A stretch of 29,501 nt of DNA from an uncultured Prevotella sp. (GTDB lineage: Bacteria > Bacteroidota > Bacteroidia > Bacteroidales > Bacteroidaceae). The translations under genes were made by a program, and so were the position numbers. Location: the NCBI GenBank assembly GCA_934183355.1, contig CAKPST010000027.1, positions 1 to 29,501 of the forward strand, given 5' to 3'. The notes under the pieces are model-generated. The model worked only from the letters and a program-made list of their open reading frames with translations. It searched no databases and was not told the origin of the DNA. Shown here one piece after another: positions 10,095 through 17,385 of this stretch; the stretch's first letter is position 1, and each line of letters opens with the position of its first letter.

Positions 10095-11114
10095 TTATGA
10101 CGAATGTTTTCTTAACATTATATATAATATAACAGGGGCACCGATGACGGGCGTTATGGCATTAACAGGCAAGACACCACCATCTGAGGGCATGGCGCAT
10201 GCCAAGTTGCATGCCAATGCCACGACAGCTCCGGTGAGCATTGTGGCAGGAAGCAACAGACGATAGTCGTCTGTGCGCAAGAGCAGTCGTGAGATATGCG
10301 GCACGGCAAGTCCGACAAAGGCTATAGGTCCGCAGAAAGCTGTGGTCAAGGCTGTGAGCAGTCCAGTGAGCAGCAATATCAGATTGCGTAGCAACCGGGT
10401 ATTGACACCAAGATTGCGTGCATACTGACTGCCGAGGACCAGAACATTAAGCGGCTTGACAATCAATGCTGACGCCACAAGACACGCCACAGACACAGCA
10501 GCAAACAGAGGCAGACGCTCTGACGACACACTCGCAAAATTGCCCATGCCCCATAGCATGTACGACCGCACACCATCGGCAGAGGCAAAGAAATTGAGCA
10601 GCATTATTGCTGACGACGCCAGATAGCCTGTCATGACACCGACAATGAGCAACATGGCATTGCTGTGTATCACTTCGGAGAGAAACAGCATGAGCAATGT
10701 CACCACCACGGCTCCGACAAAGGCGGCAAGCAACACGGCAACAAAACCGCCCACACTAAGTCCACCAACAGCGATGCCTCCTCCAAAGAACAACATCACA
10801 AGCGCAACACCAAGTCCTGCACCACCACTGATGCCGAGTATGGAAGGGTCGGCAAGAGGATTGCGAAAGATGGCTTGCATCAGCAGACCACACACCGCAA
10901 GCGAACTGCCAGCAAGCAATGCCGTGAAAGCCTGTGGCAAGCGCGACTCAAGCACTATAAACTGCCAACTGGCATTGACGTCGTTGTCTCCCCCACATAG
11001 TATCCTCGCCACCGAGGACACGGGAATGTCGACTGCTCCTGAAAACAAATTGAGCAACAACAGGACAACGGCACCAATGCCAGTCATTATAAATATAAGA
11101 ATCTCTCGTTTCAC
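10095..11114 (-). CDS. FecCD/BtuC-type ABC importer permease
   Basis: This 339-residue polytopic inner-membrane protein is the permease of a type II ABC importer for iron chelates, haem or cobalamin. Visible family features are the N-terminal helix followed by LPQAFTALLAGSSLAVCGLLMQAIFRNPLADPSILG, abbreviated here as the conserved RLPQ..A...GA.La.sG...Q..fRNPLA.P..LG pattern. Also visible are VLGSQYARNLGVN and CGPIAFVGLAVPHISR near the coupling helix. The start is GTG: its G is shared with the dapA stop (TAGTG), so translation is probably coupled. No ATPase gene is adjacent, and the nearest binding protein is at 187-1320. The partner subunits are therefore elsewhere or distant, which is unusual. 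Confidence 0.92.
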   Translation of the reverse strand: MKREILIFIMTGIGAVVLLLLNLFSGAVDIPVSSVARILCGGDNDVNASWQFIVLESRLPQAFTALLAGSSLAVCGLLMQAIFRNPLADPSILGISGGAGLGVALVMLFFGGGIAVGGLSVGGFVAVLLAAFVGAVVVTLLMLFLSEVIHSNAMLLIVGVMTGYLASSAIMLLNFFASADGVRSYMLWGMGNFASVSSERLPLFAAVSVACLVASALIVKPLNVLVLGSQYARNLGVNTRLLRNLILLLTGLLTALTTAFCGPIAFVGLAVPHISRLLLRTDDYRLLLPATMLTGAVVALACNLACAMPSDGGVLPVNAITPVIGAPVILYIMLRKHSS

Positions 11115-12001
11115 TACATTATAAGTGTATTCAGAATCTCTATCATTTTCTGCATAGTCGTGATGCGTGTAGGCACGAGAGGCAAACGCAGCACATTCTC
11201 GATGAATCCCATCTCGTGGAGCAATGCCTTAACACCGGCAGGATTGCCATCGACAAAGAGCAATGAATAGAGTTCGGTGAATCGGTGATGGATGGTGCGT
11301 GCAACATCATACTCACCACGGAACTCAAGACGAATCATGCGCGACACCTCCTTGGGCAGAGCATTGCCGATGACAGAGATGCTGCCCGCTGCTCCGCTTG
11401 CCACCATTGAGAAGGTGAGAGCATCGTCACCACTGATGACATCAAAACGCTCGGGCTTGTTCTTGATAATTTCGTCCACCTGCTCCAGGCTTCCACTCGC
11501 CTCCTTGATAGCCACGATATTCTCACAGTCGTTAGCAAGACGCACGGTTGTCTCCGACTTCATGTTGATGCCAGTACGACCTGGCACGTTGTAGAGCACC
11601 ACTGGCAGCGGACTTGCCTCGGCAATCGCCTTGAAGTGCTGGTAGAGACCTTCCTGTGAAGGCTTGTTATAGTAAGGACATACGCTCAACACTCCGTCGA
11701 TGCCAGTCCAGTCGCTTGTCTTCAGTTCCTCAACAATGGCACGTGTGTTGTTGCCACCGCATCCCATGAGGATAGGCAGTCTGCCACGATTGATTTCGAT
11801 AACAAGATTCTTGATTTTAACCTTTTCTTCTGCCGAGAGACACGGAGTCTCACCAGTTGTTGCAAGTATGCAAAGGAAGTCGGCACCATTCTGTATTTGA
11901 TACTCTACGAGACGTTGTATAGCTTTGTAGTCTACCTCGCCGTCTGTTGTGAACGGAGTCACCAGGGCAATGCCCAATCCTTTGAAGATGTTTCGTGCCA
12001 T
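11114..12001 (-). CDS. dapA: 4-hydroxy-tetrahydrodipicolinate synthase
   Basis: DapA condenses pyruvate with aspartate semialdehyde, the first step specific to lysine and diaminopimelate synthesis, and so feeds peptidoglycan. The 295-residue TIM-barrel protein carries the pyruvate-binding TTGE (48-51), the catalytic Tyr in VVLYNVPGRTG (Tyr137), the Schiff-base Lys in VAIKEASG (Lys166), and ISGDD further on. Full length. A promoter with TAACTTTG lies 35 bases upstream of the ATG. Its TAG stop shares a base with the GTG of the downstream transporter permease. Pairing a lysine gene with metal-chelate uptake has no obvious metabolic logic. Confidence 0.97.
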   Translation of the reverse strand: MARNIFKGLGIALVTPFTTDGEVDYKAIQRLVEYQIQNGADFLCILATTGETPCLSAEEKVKIKNLVIEINRGRLPILMGCGGNNTRAIVEELKTSDWTGIDGVLSVCPYYNKPSQEGLYQHFKAIAEASPLPVVLYNVPGRTGINMKSETTVRLANDCENIVAIKEASGSLEQVDEIIKNKPERFDVISGDDALTFSMVASGAAGSISVIGNALPKEVSRMIRLEFRGEYDVARTIHHRFTELYSLLFVDGNPAGVKALLHEMGFIENVLRLPLVPTRITTMQKMIEILNTLIM

Positions 12002-12035
12002 ATATTCTAATGCTTATGAATTTTCGATTTGGCTA

Positions 12036-12067
12036 CAAAGTTACTACTTTATTACGAATTAAAGAAA
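12036..12067 (-). promoter_or_regulatory. Promoter of the dapA group
   Basis: On the minus strand, TTTC (12064-12067; one mismatch to TTTG), 20 bases, then TAACTTTG (12036-12043). Transcription would start near 12029, about 28 bases before the dapA ATG. Confidence 0.6.
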
Positions 12068-12172
12068 CCTGTCACACAAAAAAAACTATAATTAGAAAGA
12101 ATAAGCCCATTTCATGTAACAATATTACATTTTCATGTATATTCCTTATTCGCATTGCCACTTTGTCAAGTT

Positions 12173-13090
12173 TTATCTTGTTCCTATATACAAGAATATC
12201 ATTCCGAGCAACACAAGGAGCATGTCGATAGCCTTGCTTCGCAGATTCTTCTCCCTGAACACGGCGGCTCCACAGAAGAAACTTACGACGACACTGCCAC
12301 GACGCACCATAGACACAATACTAATCATCGCTCCAGGCAAACTCAGTGCATAGAAATACACAAAGTCGGCTATGCTAAGGAAGATGCTGATGAAGATGAT
12401 GCTCCAACGCCATTGAAAGGCTGTTGTCTTGTGACGTGTGGGCCACCAGATGAGCAACATCGTGACACCCATCATGAACAACTGATAGATATTGTACCAA
12501 CTCTGCACCACCATACGGCTCAATCCTACACCACCGTTGTCTGGCGAAGCCATGAGATACTTGTCGTAAAGTCCGCTGACAGCTCCGAGCACGGCAGCCA
12601 ACACCAAGGAGAATATCCACTTGTTGTGACGGAAGTCGACTCCCTCCTTCTTGCCACTGCGACTGAGAAGGAAGAACGACACAATAGCAAAGACAACACC
12701 AGTCCACTGCCAAACATTAAGACGCTCGCCAAACACAAGCATGGCACCAACAAGCACCATCACAGGACGTGTGGCATTGATGGGACCAACAATGGTGATG
12801 GGCAGATTCTTCATGGCAAAATAACCAAACACCCATGACGACAAGACAATGAACGCCTTGAGAAGTATGTACTTGTGCTGCTCCCAACCACAAGCCTCAA
12901 CATAAAACGTAGAACCGTCAAGCATTCCCGTATACGACGAGAGCACTATGAACGGAAGGAACAGGAGAGAACAAATCATCGTGTTGAGGAAAAGAACCGG
13001 CAACACGGCATTGTTCGACAAAGCTAATTTCTTAAATACATCATAAAAGCCCAACAACGCCGCTGAGCAGAAAGCTAAAACTAACCACAT
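12173..13090 (-). CDS. EamA/DMT-superfamily transporter
   Basis: This is a 305-residue inner-membrane protein with about ten hydrophobic segments arranged as two EamA-like halves (roughly residues 1-145 and 155-305). Signs of the family are the helix MWLVLAFCSAALLGFYDVFKK, the MKNLPITIVGPINATRPVMVLVGAMLVFGE region (conserved P and GE ends), and the matching region SMVRRGSVVVSFFCGAAVFREK in the second half. DMT proteins export or import metabolites such as amino acids or nucleotide sugars, and the substrate here cannot be told. It begins 20 bases after truA in the same direction and is the last gene of that group. Confidence 0.85.
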   Translation of the reverse strand: MWLVLAFCSAALLGFYDVFKKLALSNNAVLPVLFLNTMICSLLFLPFIVLSSYTGMLDGSTFYVEACGWEQHKYILLKAFIVLSSWVFGYFAMKNLPITIVGPINATRPVMVLVGAMLVFGERLNVWQWTGVVFAIVSFFLLSRSGKKEGVDFRHNKWIFSLVLAAVLGAVSGLYDKYLMASPDNGGVGLSRMVVQSWYNIYQLFMMGVTMLLIWWPTRHKTTAFQWRWSIIFISIFLSIADFVYFYALSLPGAMISIVSMVRRGSVVVSFFCGAAVFREKNLRSKAIDMLLVLLGMIFLYIGTR

Positions 13091-13110
13091 GTCTTTATTT
13101 GATTATGACA

Positions 13111-13845
13111 TTAATATTGCACGTCTTCCAGGAAAAGCGCATTGCCTGGCATGCTTTCACCAGCATTAGAGCGACTGCCACTTGCCACCACCTTGTCAAA
13201 CTGCTCAAGGGTCATGCGATGACGACCTACCTCAATGAGTGTACCCACCACGGCACGCACCATGTTGCGCAAAAAGCGGTTGGCTGATATGCGGAAATGC
13301 CATGCATCATCTCCATCGCGTGTCCATCGAGCCTCTGTAACATCACAGAGTGTAGTCTTGACATCGGCATGTGCCTTGCAGAAGGCACCAAAGTCAGCCA
13401 CATTGAGCAAACGTTCGGCAGCAGCATTCATCAAGTCGAAGTCGAGATCGTAATGAAGTTCGCACGAATAATGGCGCAAGAACGGATTCTTGCGTGTGTG
13501 TATATAATAATGATAGGTGCGACGAGTGGCACTGAAACGTGCGTGCATATCTGGCGCAACGGGATAAACATCGTATACGGAGATATCACGAGGCACAAGT
13601 CGATTGAGTTTATACGCTAATTGAGTGCAATCAAACTCACGGTCGGTCTCAAAATGAGCCGTCATACGGCGAGCATGCACACCAGCATCGGTGCGTCCAG
13701 CTCCAACTACCTCAATATTTTCACGCAGAATAGTAGACATTGCCTTTTGCAGTTCTTCCTGTACAGAGTTGCCATTGGGCTGAATCTGCCATCCATGATA
13801 GTTGGTGCCATCGTAAGCAAAGTTGACGAAATATCTATTTGCCAT
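13111..13845 (-). CDS. truA: tRNA pseudouridine(38-40) synthase TruA
   Basis: TruA isomerises uridines 38-40 in the tRNA anticodon stem. The 244-residue protein starts MANRYFVNFAYDGTNYHGWQ. It has the catalytic Asp53 in GAGRTDAGVHA, the FSATRRTYHYYI segment and RFLRNMVRAVVGTLIEVG near the end, all hallmarks of the family. The reading frame is open up to 13941. The ATG at 13845 fits the family start and is preceded at 8 bases by GGAGG (13854-13858), an unusually clear Shine-Dalgarno match for this phylum. The start overlaps the upstream gene by 11 bases, so the two are translationally coupled. Confidence 0.96.
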   Translation of the reverse strand: MANRYFVNFAYDGTNYHGWQIQPNGNSVQEELQKAMSTILRENIEVVGAGRTDAGVHARRMTAHFETDREFDCTQLAYKLNRLVPRDISVYDVYPVAPDMHARFSATRRTYHYYIHTRKNPFLRHYSCELHYDLDFDLMNAAAERLLNVADFGAFCKAHADVKTTLCDVTEARWTRDGDDAWHFRISANRFLRNMVRAVVGTLIEVGRHRMTLEQFDKVVASGSRSNAGESMPGNALFLEDVQY

Positions 13846-14278
13846 GTTTTTTGCCTCCATTTTTTGAGTGACGGAACATTTGTCTATGGAATTTATCCTC
13901 GGCTCTAAGCACACGATACACCTTAGACGGCGACAATACACGCATAAATTTCTCGTGATAGGTCTGTTGCAAACGCTTTATCTCCAGGTCGTTATCGTCG
14001 CGACGACGTATAACCTCGGCACAAGCCTTTTCGTCGTTGGTGTCGACATGACACAGACGACGGTCTTGACCGAAGAGAGCAAACTGCTTTTTGCGCATCT
14101 CGCGATAGAGTGGAAAGAAGGCGGCAGACTCCTGAGGAGTGAGCGCTGCCTCTTCGACTATAAACTGCTCAAGCTCAGCCTCGAACTTGACGGGGTCGAA
14201 CTTCTTCGGATTTTGCGCCTCAGCCACCGAGCAGCTTATCAGCATAATAATGATAATGATGTATTTTCTAAATGCCAT
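13835..14278 (-). CDS. Small exported CpxP/Spy-like protein next to an ECF sigma/anti-sigma pair
   Basis: This 147-residue protein has an N-terminal signal peptide (MAFRKYIIIIIMLISCSVAEA) and a mature domain that is charged and probably all-helical. Two segments recall the paired LTxxQ-type motifs of the CpxP/Spy/CnrX fold: ALTPQESAAFFPLYREM and VLSPSKVYRVLRAEDKF. The C-terminus is very basic (RQMFRHSKNGGKKHGK). In known systems such proteins act as periplasmic stress or metal sensors, or as chaperones. It lies 13 bases after the anti-sigma gene, so a sensor or effector role in that circuit is a reasonable inference, not shown. The reading frame extends upstream to 14608, but only the ATG at 14278 gives a signal peptide and avoids the anti-sigma gene. 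Confidence 0.75.
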   Translation of the reverse strand: MAFRKYIIIIIMLISCSVAEAQNPKKFDPVKFEAELEQFIVEEAALTPQESAAFFPLYREMRKKQFALFGQDRRLCHVDTNDEKACAEVIRRRDDNDLEIKRLQQTYHEKFMRVLSPSKVYRVLRAEDKFHRQMFRHSKNGGKKHGK

Positions 14279-14291
14279 ATCTCTTGTATTG

Positions 14292-14717
14292 TTAGTTGCT
14301 TGCCATGAGCGAGTACATGTCCTCGTTGTCAAGCATGGTATATTCCATCTCGTAATCGTAGGTGCTGCCTTGCACCTGACAGCCAGCATTGCCGACATGT
14401 GCGGCGACACTATGCATATCATTACCACCCCCAATAGGGTGACATGCAAAATAAGCCGACAATCCACTGACAAGCAATGCCGCACATGCAGCAGCGACAT
14501 AACGACGACTGCGATTCCACCACGTCGGCATCTTAACCTCTGACTTTTGAGACAAAGGCTTCTCGACCACAAATGGCTCTGCACCTGCGGTTTGGACAAC
14601 AGTATCATCCACCTTGTCCATTATCGACTGGGCAAGGTTGTCGAAATAGCCATCAGGAACGGCAAACGGCGTCGTCTTGCCGAAACGTGACTCTATATAT
14701 TTCTCATCAGACTTCAT
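14292..14717 (-). CDS. Probable single-span anti-sigma factor
   Basis: The protein has 141 residues: a cytoplasmic N-terminal region of about 70 residues, one transmembrane helix (about 73-91, YVAAACAALLVSGLSAYFAC) and a short periplasmic tail. The FAVPDGYFDNLAQSIMDKV segment near the N-terminus resembles the one often seen in Bacteroidales proteins encoded beside ECF sigma factors. The tail ends in an acidic patch (DYEMEYTMLDNEDMYSLM). It lies 86 bases downstream of the ECF sigma gene, which is the main reason for the call. The expected role is to hold that sigma factor at the membrane until an envelope signal releases it. No zinc-binding HxxxCxxC motif is present, so it is not a ZAS-type anti-sigma factor. 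Confidence 0.75.
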   Translation of the reverse strand: MKSDEKYIESRFGKTTPFAVPDGYFDNLAQSIMDKVDDTVVQTAGAEPFVVEKPLSQKSEVKMPTWWNRSRRYVAAACAALLVSGLSAYFACHPIGGGNDMHSVAAHVGNAGCQVQGSTYDYEMEYTMLDNEDMYSLMASN

Positions 14718-14803
14718 ACTAATCCTTTCATTAAACTTTTTACAATCCTTTGACGTTTTAAAATGCCCAAGGTTTAATTCCGGGTATGTGTTAAAGTTGT
14801 TTT

Positions 14804-15313
14804 TTATTCGTGTTGCCTCATAAAATCAGCGATTTTCTTAGCTGCGATATGATAACTTGCCTTTAATGCTCCCTCCGACGTGTTGAGCATTTGACTAATT
14901 TCTGAGTATTTCATCTCGTCGTAATAGCGAAGATTGAACACCACACGTTGGACATCGGGCAGCGAAGCTATAGCCTCCTGTAACAATGCCTGTGCCACAT
15001 TGCCGTCGAAATATTCGTCTGCCATGAGCCGATTGGCAACACTGGCATTGTCTGCAACATCAAGCGAAGCTATATTCTTCTTGCGTCGCAGAAAGTCGAG
15101 AGCCTCGTTCACTGCTATGCGATAGAGCCATGTAGACAGACTGGCACGACTCTCAAACTCGCCAATGCTCTTCCATGCTTTCATGAAGACATTCTGCAAC
15201 ACGTCGTTGGCATCGTCATGGCCGAGCACTATACGACGAATTGTCCAATACAGCTTCTCGCTATATTGGGGAACGATTTTTGAGAATAGCTCACGCTTCT
15301 CATAGTCATTCAT
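14804..15313 (-). CDS. ECF-type RNA polymerase sigma factor
   Basis: This 169-residue sigma-70 family protein has only regions 2 and 4. Region 2 includes HDDANDVLQNVFMKAWKSI and the DNA-melting and -10 part up to LSTWLYRIAVNEALDFLRR. Region 4 contains LPDVQRVVFNLRYYDEMKYSE and a helix-turn-helix ending LNTSEGALKASYHIAAKKI. The frame is open to 15367, but the ATG at 15313 (MNDYEKREL) fits the family N-terminus. It is followed by a membrane anti-sigma gene and a CpxP/Spy-like gene, and preceded by an L,D-transpeptidase gene. The arrangement is reminiscent of the EcfO/Reo stress pair described in Bacteroides fragilis; orthology is not established here. I see no clear primary-sigma promoter in the 57-base gap upstream. 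Confidence 0.93.
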   Translation of the reverse strand: MNDYEKRELFSKIVPQYSEKLYWTIRRIVLGHDDANDVLQNVFMKAWKSIGEFESRASLSTWLYRIAVNEALDFLRRKKNIASLDVADNASVANRLMADEYFDGNVAQALLQEAIASLPDVQRVVFNLRYYDEMKYSEISQMLNTSEGALKASYHIAAKKIADFMRQHE

Positions 15314-15370
15314 TGTATGTTGCTTTTCCTTATCCTTCTGCACTGCTGCTGAATGATTATATTGCAAATA

Positions 15371-16918
15371 TTAAAAATACTTCTGTATACGATTGTATAT
15401 GACGGGGTCAAAACCATATATGTCATTATGACCGACAAGTGTGCCTGTAGCATCAGGATAGAGCGTGTAATAGGTGATGAATATTGGCACCTGTGGCTCC
15501 ACTTTCTGACTATGCAGCATCATCTTACGGTCGATAGGGTCGTCCTCGCCAGTGCGATGGCGTCCATATTTCACCGTCATCGAATACTTAATACGTTGCA
15601 TCAACCGTTCGTCTTTGTCGGCAAGCATGAAGCAAGCCAACTCATAAGGCTTCTCCACACGTATGCAACCATGCGACACACTGCGGTCGCCACGTGCAAA
15701 GACGCTACGGTTGGACGTGTCGTGCATGTATATCGAATAGTCGTTGTCAAAACGGAAGATGATGCGCCCTAAAGAATTGCCCTCGCCTCCACGCTGTATC
15801 ACCATATAGTCGCTGCTCATAAGCATGTCGCCTGTCACTGCGGCAGGACTTATCTCCTTGCCTGTAGAACGCTGACGTATAAAGTAGTCGCGACTCTCGA
15901 AGTAGCCAACATCGCCTGCATGGTGCTTCACCGATTTCTTGATGATACTCTTAGGTATAATCCATTGCGGATTGAAATCCATACGCTTGATGCGACTTGT
16001 AAGCAGAGGAGTCTTAGTCTCAAGGCTTCCAAGTCCGATGCGCATCTCCAAATGCTCGTCGCCATCCACAGCCATAAGATGAAGCGACGGGACATTTATC
16101 ACCACATACTTCTTGTGATTCTGCGGATAGTCGCCATGTCGCCAACGACTGCGCTCCAAATTGCAGAGCACACGACGGCGCTCGGCTACCGGAAGAGCCT
16201 CGTGAAGACGTTTAAGAAAAAGACCATAGAGAGGATTCTCTGGTTGCGAGGCACGCAAGAAAGCCCCTACTCCATCGGCATCCATACTCATAACACTAAA
16301 AGCCTCGCTGACAAACTGCTTGTCGGCACGTTTTGTCGGCACGTCATAAAGCGAGCGATAGGACACATGCACAGAGTCGCTGTCACGCACATCAAGCTTA
16401 TTGAACACTTCATAAGGATTGACAAACCCAAAACGCATGCCTTCGGTGTAACGCAAAAAAGCCTTAGTGAGATAATACTCAAGACGAGCATACACCTTAT
16501 TTATATTATTATAGCTGTCAGCCTGCTTGGAGAAATTCAAACTGCGTAGACGTTTCAAGTCGTCGGATATGATGGAATAATAGAATTTCTCACGTGAGAA
16601 ACCAATAGAATCGACACCTGCAATATATGCAAGCACACTATCTGCCTTGGACGACACTCCATAACGTGTCACCCAAACAAGCCGCCCACCGTCAATATAG
16701 TGACGACGTGCATGTATGTCGGCTGTCTCGCGCTCACGGTCTGCCATGACAAGTCGGTGGATATCCTCCTTGAGAACATCCACATCAACACGATAGACAG
16801 GATCGACCATGTTGGCAAAAGAGTCGAGGGATATAGACACATTGTGTTTCTCCTCATGACATGAGCACAACGTACACACAATGAGAAGAAACACAACAAT
16901 AAACTTTTGAACGTTCAC
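15371..16918 (-). CDS. Lipoprotein L,D-transpeptidase (YcbB/LdtD-like, YkuD domain)
   Basis: L,D-transpeptidases make 3-3 cross-links in peptidoglycan or attach proteins to it, and work when penicillin-sensitive enzymes fail. This protein of about 515 residues has a lipoprotein signal (Cys20 after LLIVCTLCS), a long N-terminal scaffold region, and a YkuD catalytic domain from about residue 270 (KYVVINVPSLHLMAVDGD). The active site is His399 in YMHDT and Cys418 in SVSHGCIRVEKP, matching H-x14-17-[S/T]HGC. There is no ATG start. GTG at 16918 gives a compact lipoprotein signal; TTG at 16933 is the longer alternative. The ECF sigma gene follows 57 bases later, suggesting that wall remodelling and envelope-stress control are co-expressed. 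Confidence 0.9.
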   Translation of the reverse strand: MNVQKFIVVFLLIVCTLCSCHEEKHNVSISLDSFANMVDPVYRVDVDVLKEDIHRLVMADRERETADIHARRHYIDGGRLVWVTRYGVSSKADSVLAYIAGVDSIGFSREKFYYSIISDDLKRLRSLNFSKQADSYNNINKVYARLEYYLTKAFLRYTEGMRFGFVNPYEVFNKLDVRDSDSVHVSYRSLYDVPTKRADKQFVSEAFSVMSMDADGVGAFLRASQPENPLYGLFLKRLHEALPVAERRRVLCNLERSRWRHGDYPQNHKKYVVINVPSLHLMAVDGDEHLEMRIGLGSLETKTPLLTSRIKRMDFNPQWIIPKSIIKKSVKHHAGDVGYFESRDYFIRQRSTGKEISPAAVTGDMLMSSDYMVIQRGGEGNSLGRIIFRFDNDYSIYMHDTSNRSVFARGDRSVSHGCIRVEKPYELACFMLADKDERLMQRIKYSMTVKYGRHRTGEDDPIDRKMMLHSQKVEPQVPIFITYYTLYPDATGTLVGHNDIYGFDPVIYNRIQKYF

Positions 16919-16943
16919 TTTTATACTATTCAAAAGCCGTTAC

Positions 16944-17267
16944 TTATTTAATTACAATCTTACGAGTCGCCTTATTGCCCACCTGTACAATATAAACTCC
17001 CTTAGGCAGGTTGAGGTCGTAGCTTTTGTCGACTCCATCTACCTTGGTCTTCAACACGGGCTGACCGCCAGTCACATTGTATACACACAATGTAAGACCC
17101 TCGGCACCAGTCACACGCAACGTAGAACCACTCACGGTGATGCACACCTGATTGAAGTCGTTATTATCAATAAGTTCTATTTCCATCATGTTGTTCGCCA
17201 TCGCCTTTACGGAAGAAACCGTAGCAAGGGCTACAATGAGGAAAAGTGAGAGTATATATTTTGTCAT
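16944..17267 (-). CDS. Mini-protein: signal peptide plus sorting-like C-terminal domain
   Basis: This 107-residue exported protein has a signal peptide (about residues 1-24, ending VKAMA). The rest resembles a type IX secretion-type C-terminal sorting domain: a beta-rich stretch with LRVTGAEGLTLCVYNVTGG, then LPKGVYIVQVGNKATRKIVIK at the very end. Such domains normally follow a large cargo. Here only about 25 residues lie between the signal and the domain. The ATG at 17267 is used; an upstream in-frame TTG at 17273 is less likely. It precedes the L,D-transpeptidase by about 25 bases and is probably first in that operon. It could be a remnant of a larger secreted protein or a genuine small surface protein. 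Confidence 0.75.
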   Translation of the reverse strand: MTKYILSLFLIVALATVSSVKAMANNMMEIELIDNNDFNQVCITVSGSTLRVTGAEGLTLCVYNVTGGQPVLKTKVDGVDKSYDLNLPKGVYIVQVGNKATRKIVIK

Positions 17268-17308
17268 AGTCAATACATTTTGTTAATAATTCTGTACTTT
17301 TCTATTTG

Positions 17309-17316
17309 CAAAGATA
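17309..17316 (-). promoter_or_regulatory. Candidate -7 element for the mini-protein/L,D-transpeptidase/ECF operon
   Basis: TATCTTTG on the minus strand matches TAnnTTTG and would start transcription near 17302, about 35 bases before the ATG. No TTTG is found at the right distance, so recognition may be weak, activator-dependent, or by another sigma factor. Confidence 0.5.
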
Positions 17317-17385
17317 GACAATTTTTCAATATGATGTCTTTATCAAAAGACATCGTTATTGTGTAGTTAAGTAAATTTAACAGTA

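Noticed and set aside
12114..12130. Inverted repeat ATGTAA/TTACAT after the EamA gene
   Set aside because: AT-only 6-bp arms with no T tract in the transcript direction; too weak to call a terminator or operator.
12155..12838. 227-codon plus-strand frame opposite the EamA transporter
   Set aside because: Translation is His/Thr/Asp-rich with no recognisable fold; it is the complement of a membrane protein.
14278..14608. Upstream extension of the CpxP/Spy-like gene
   Set aside because: It overlaps the anti-sigma gene in another frame and would bury the clear signal peptide.
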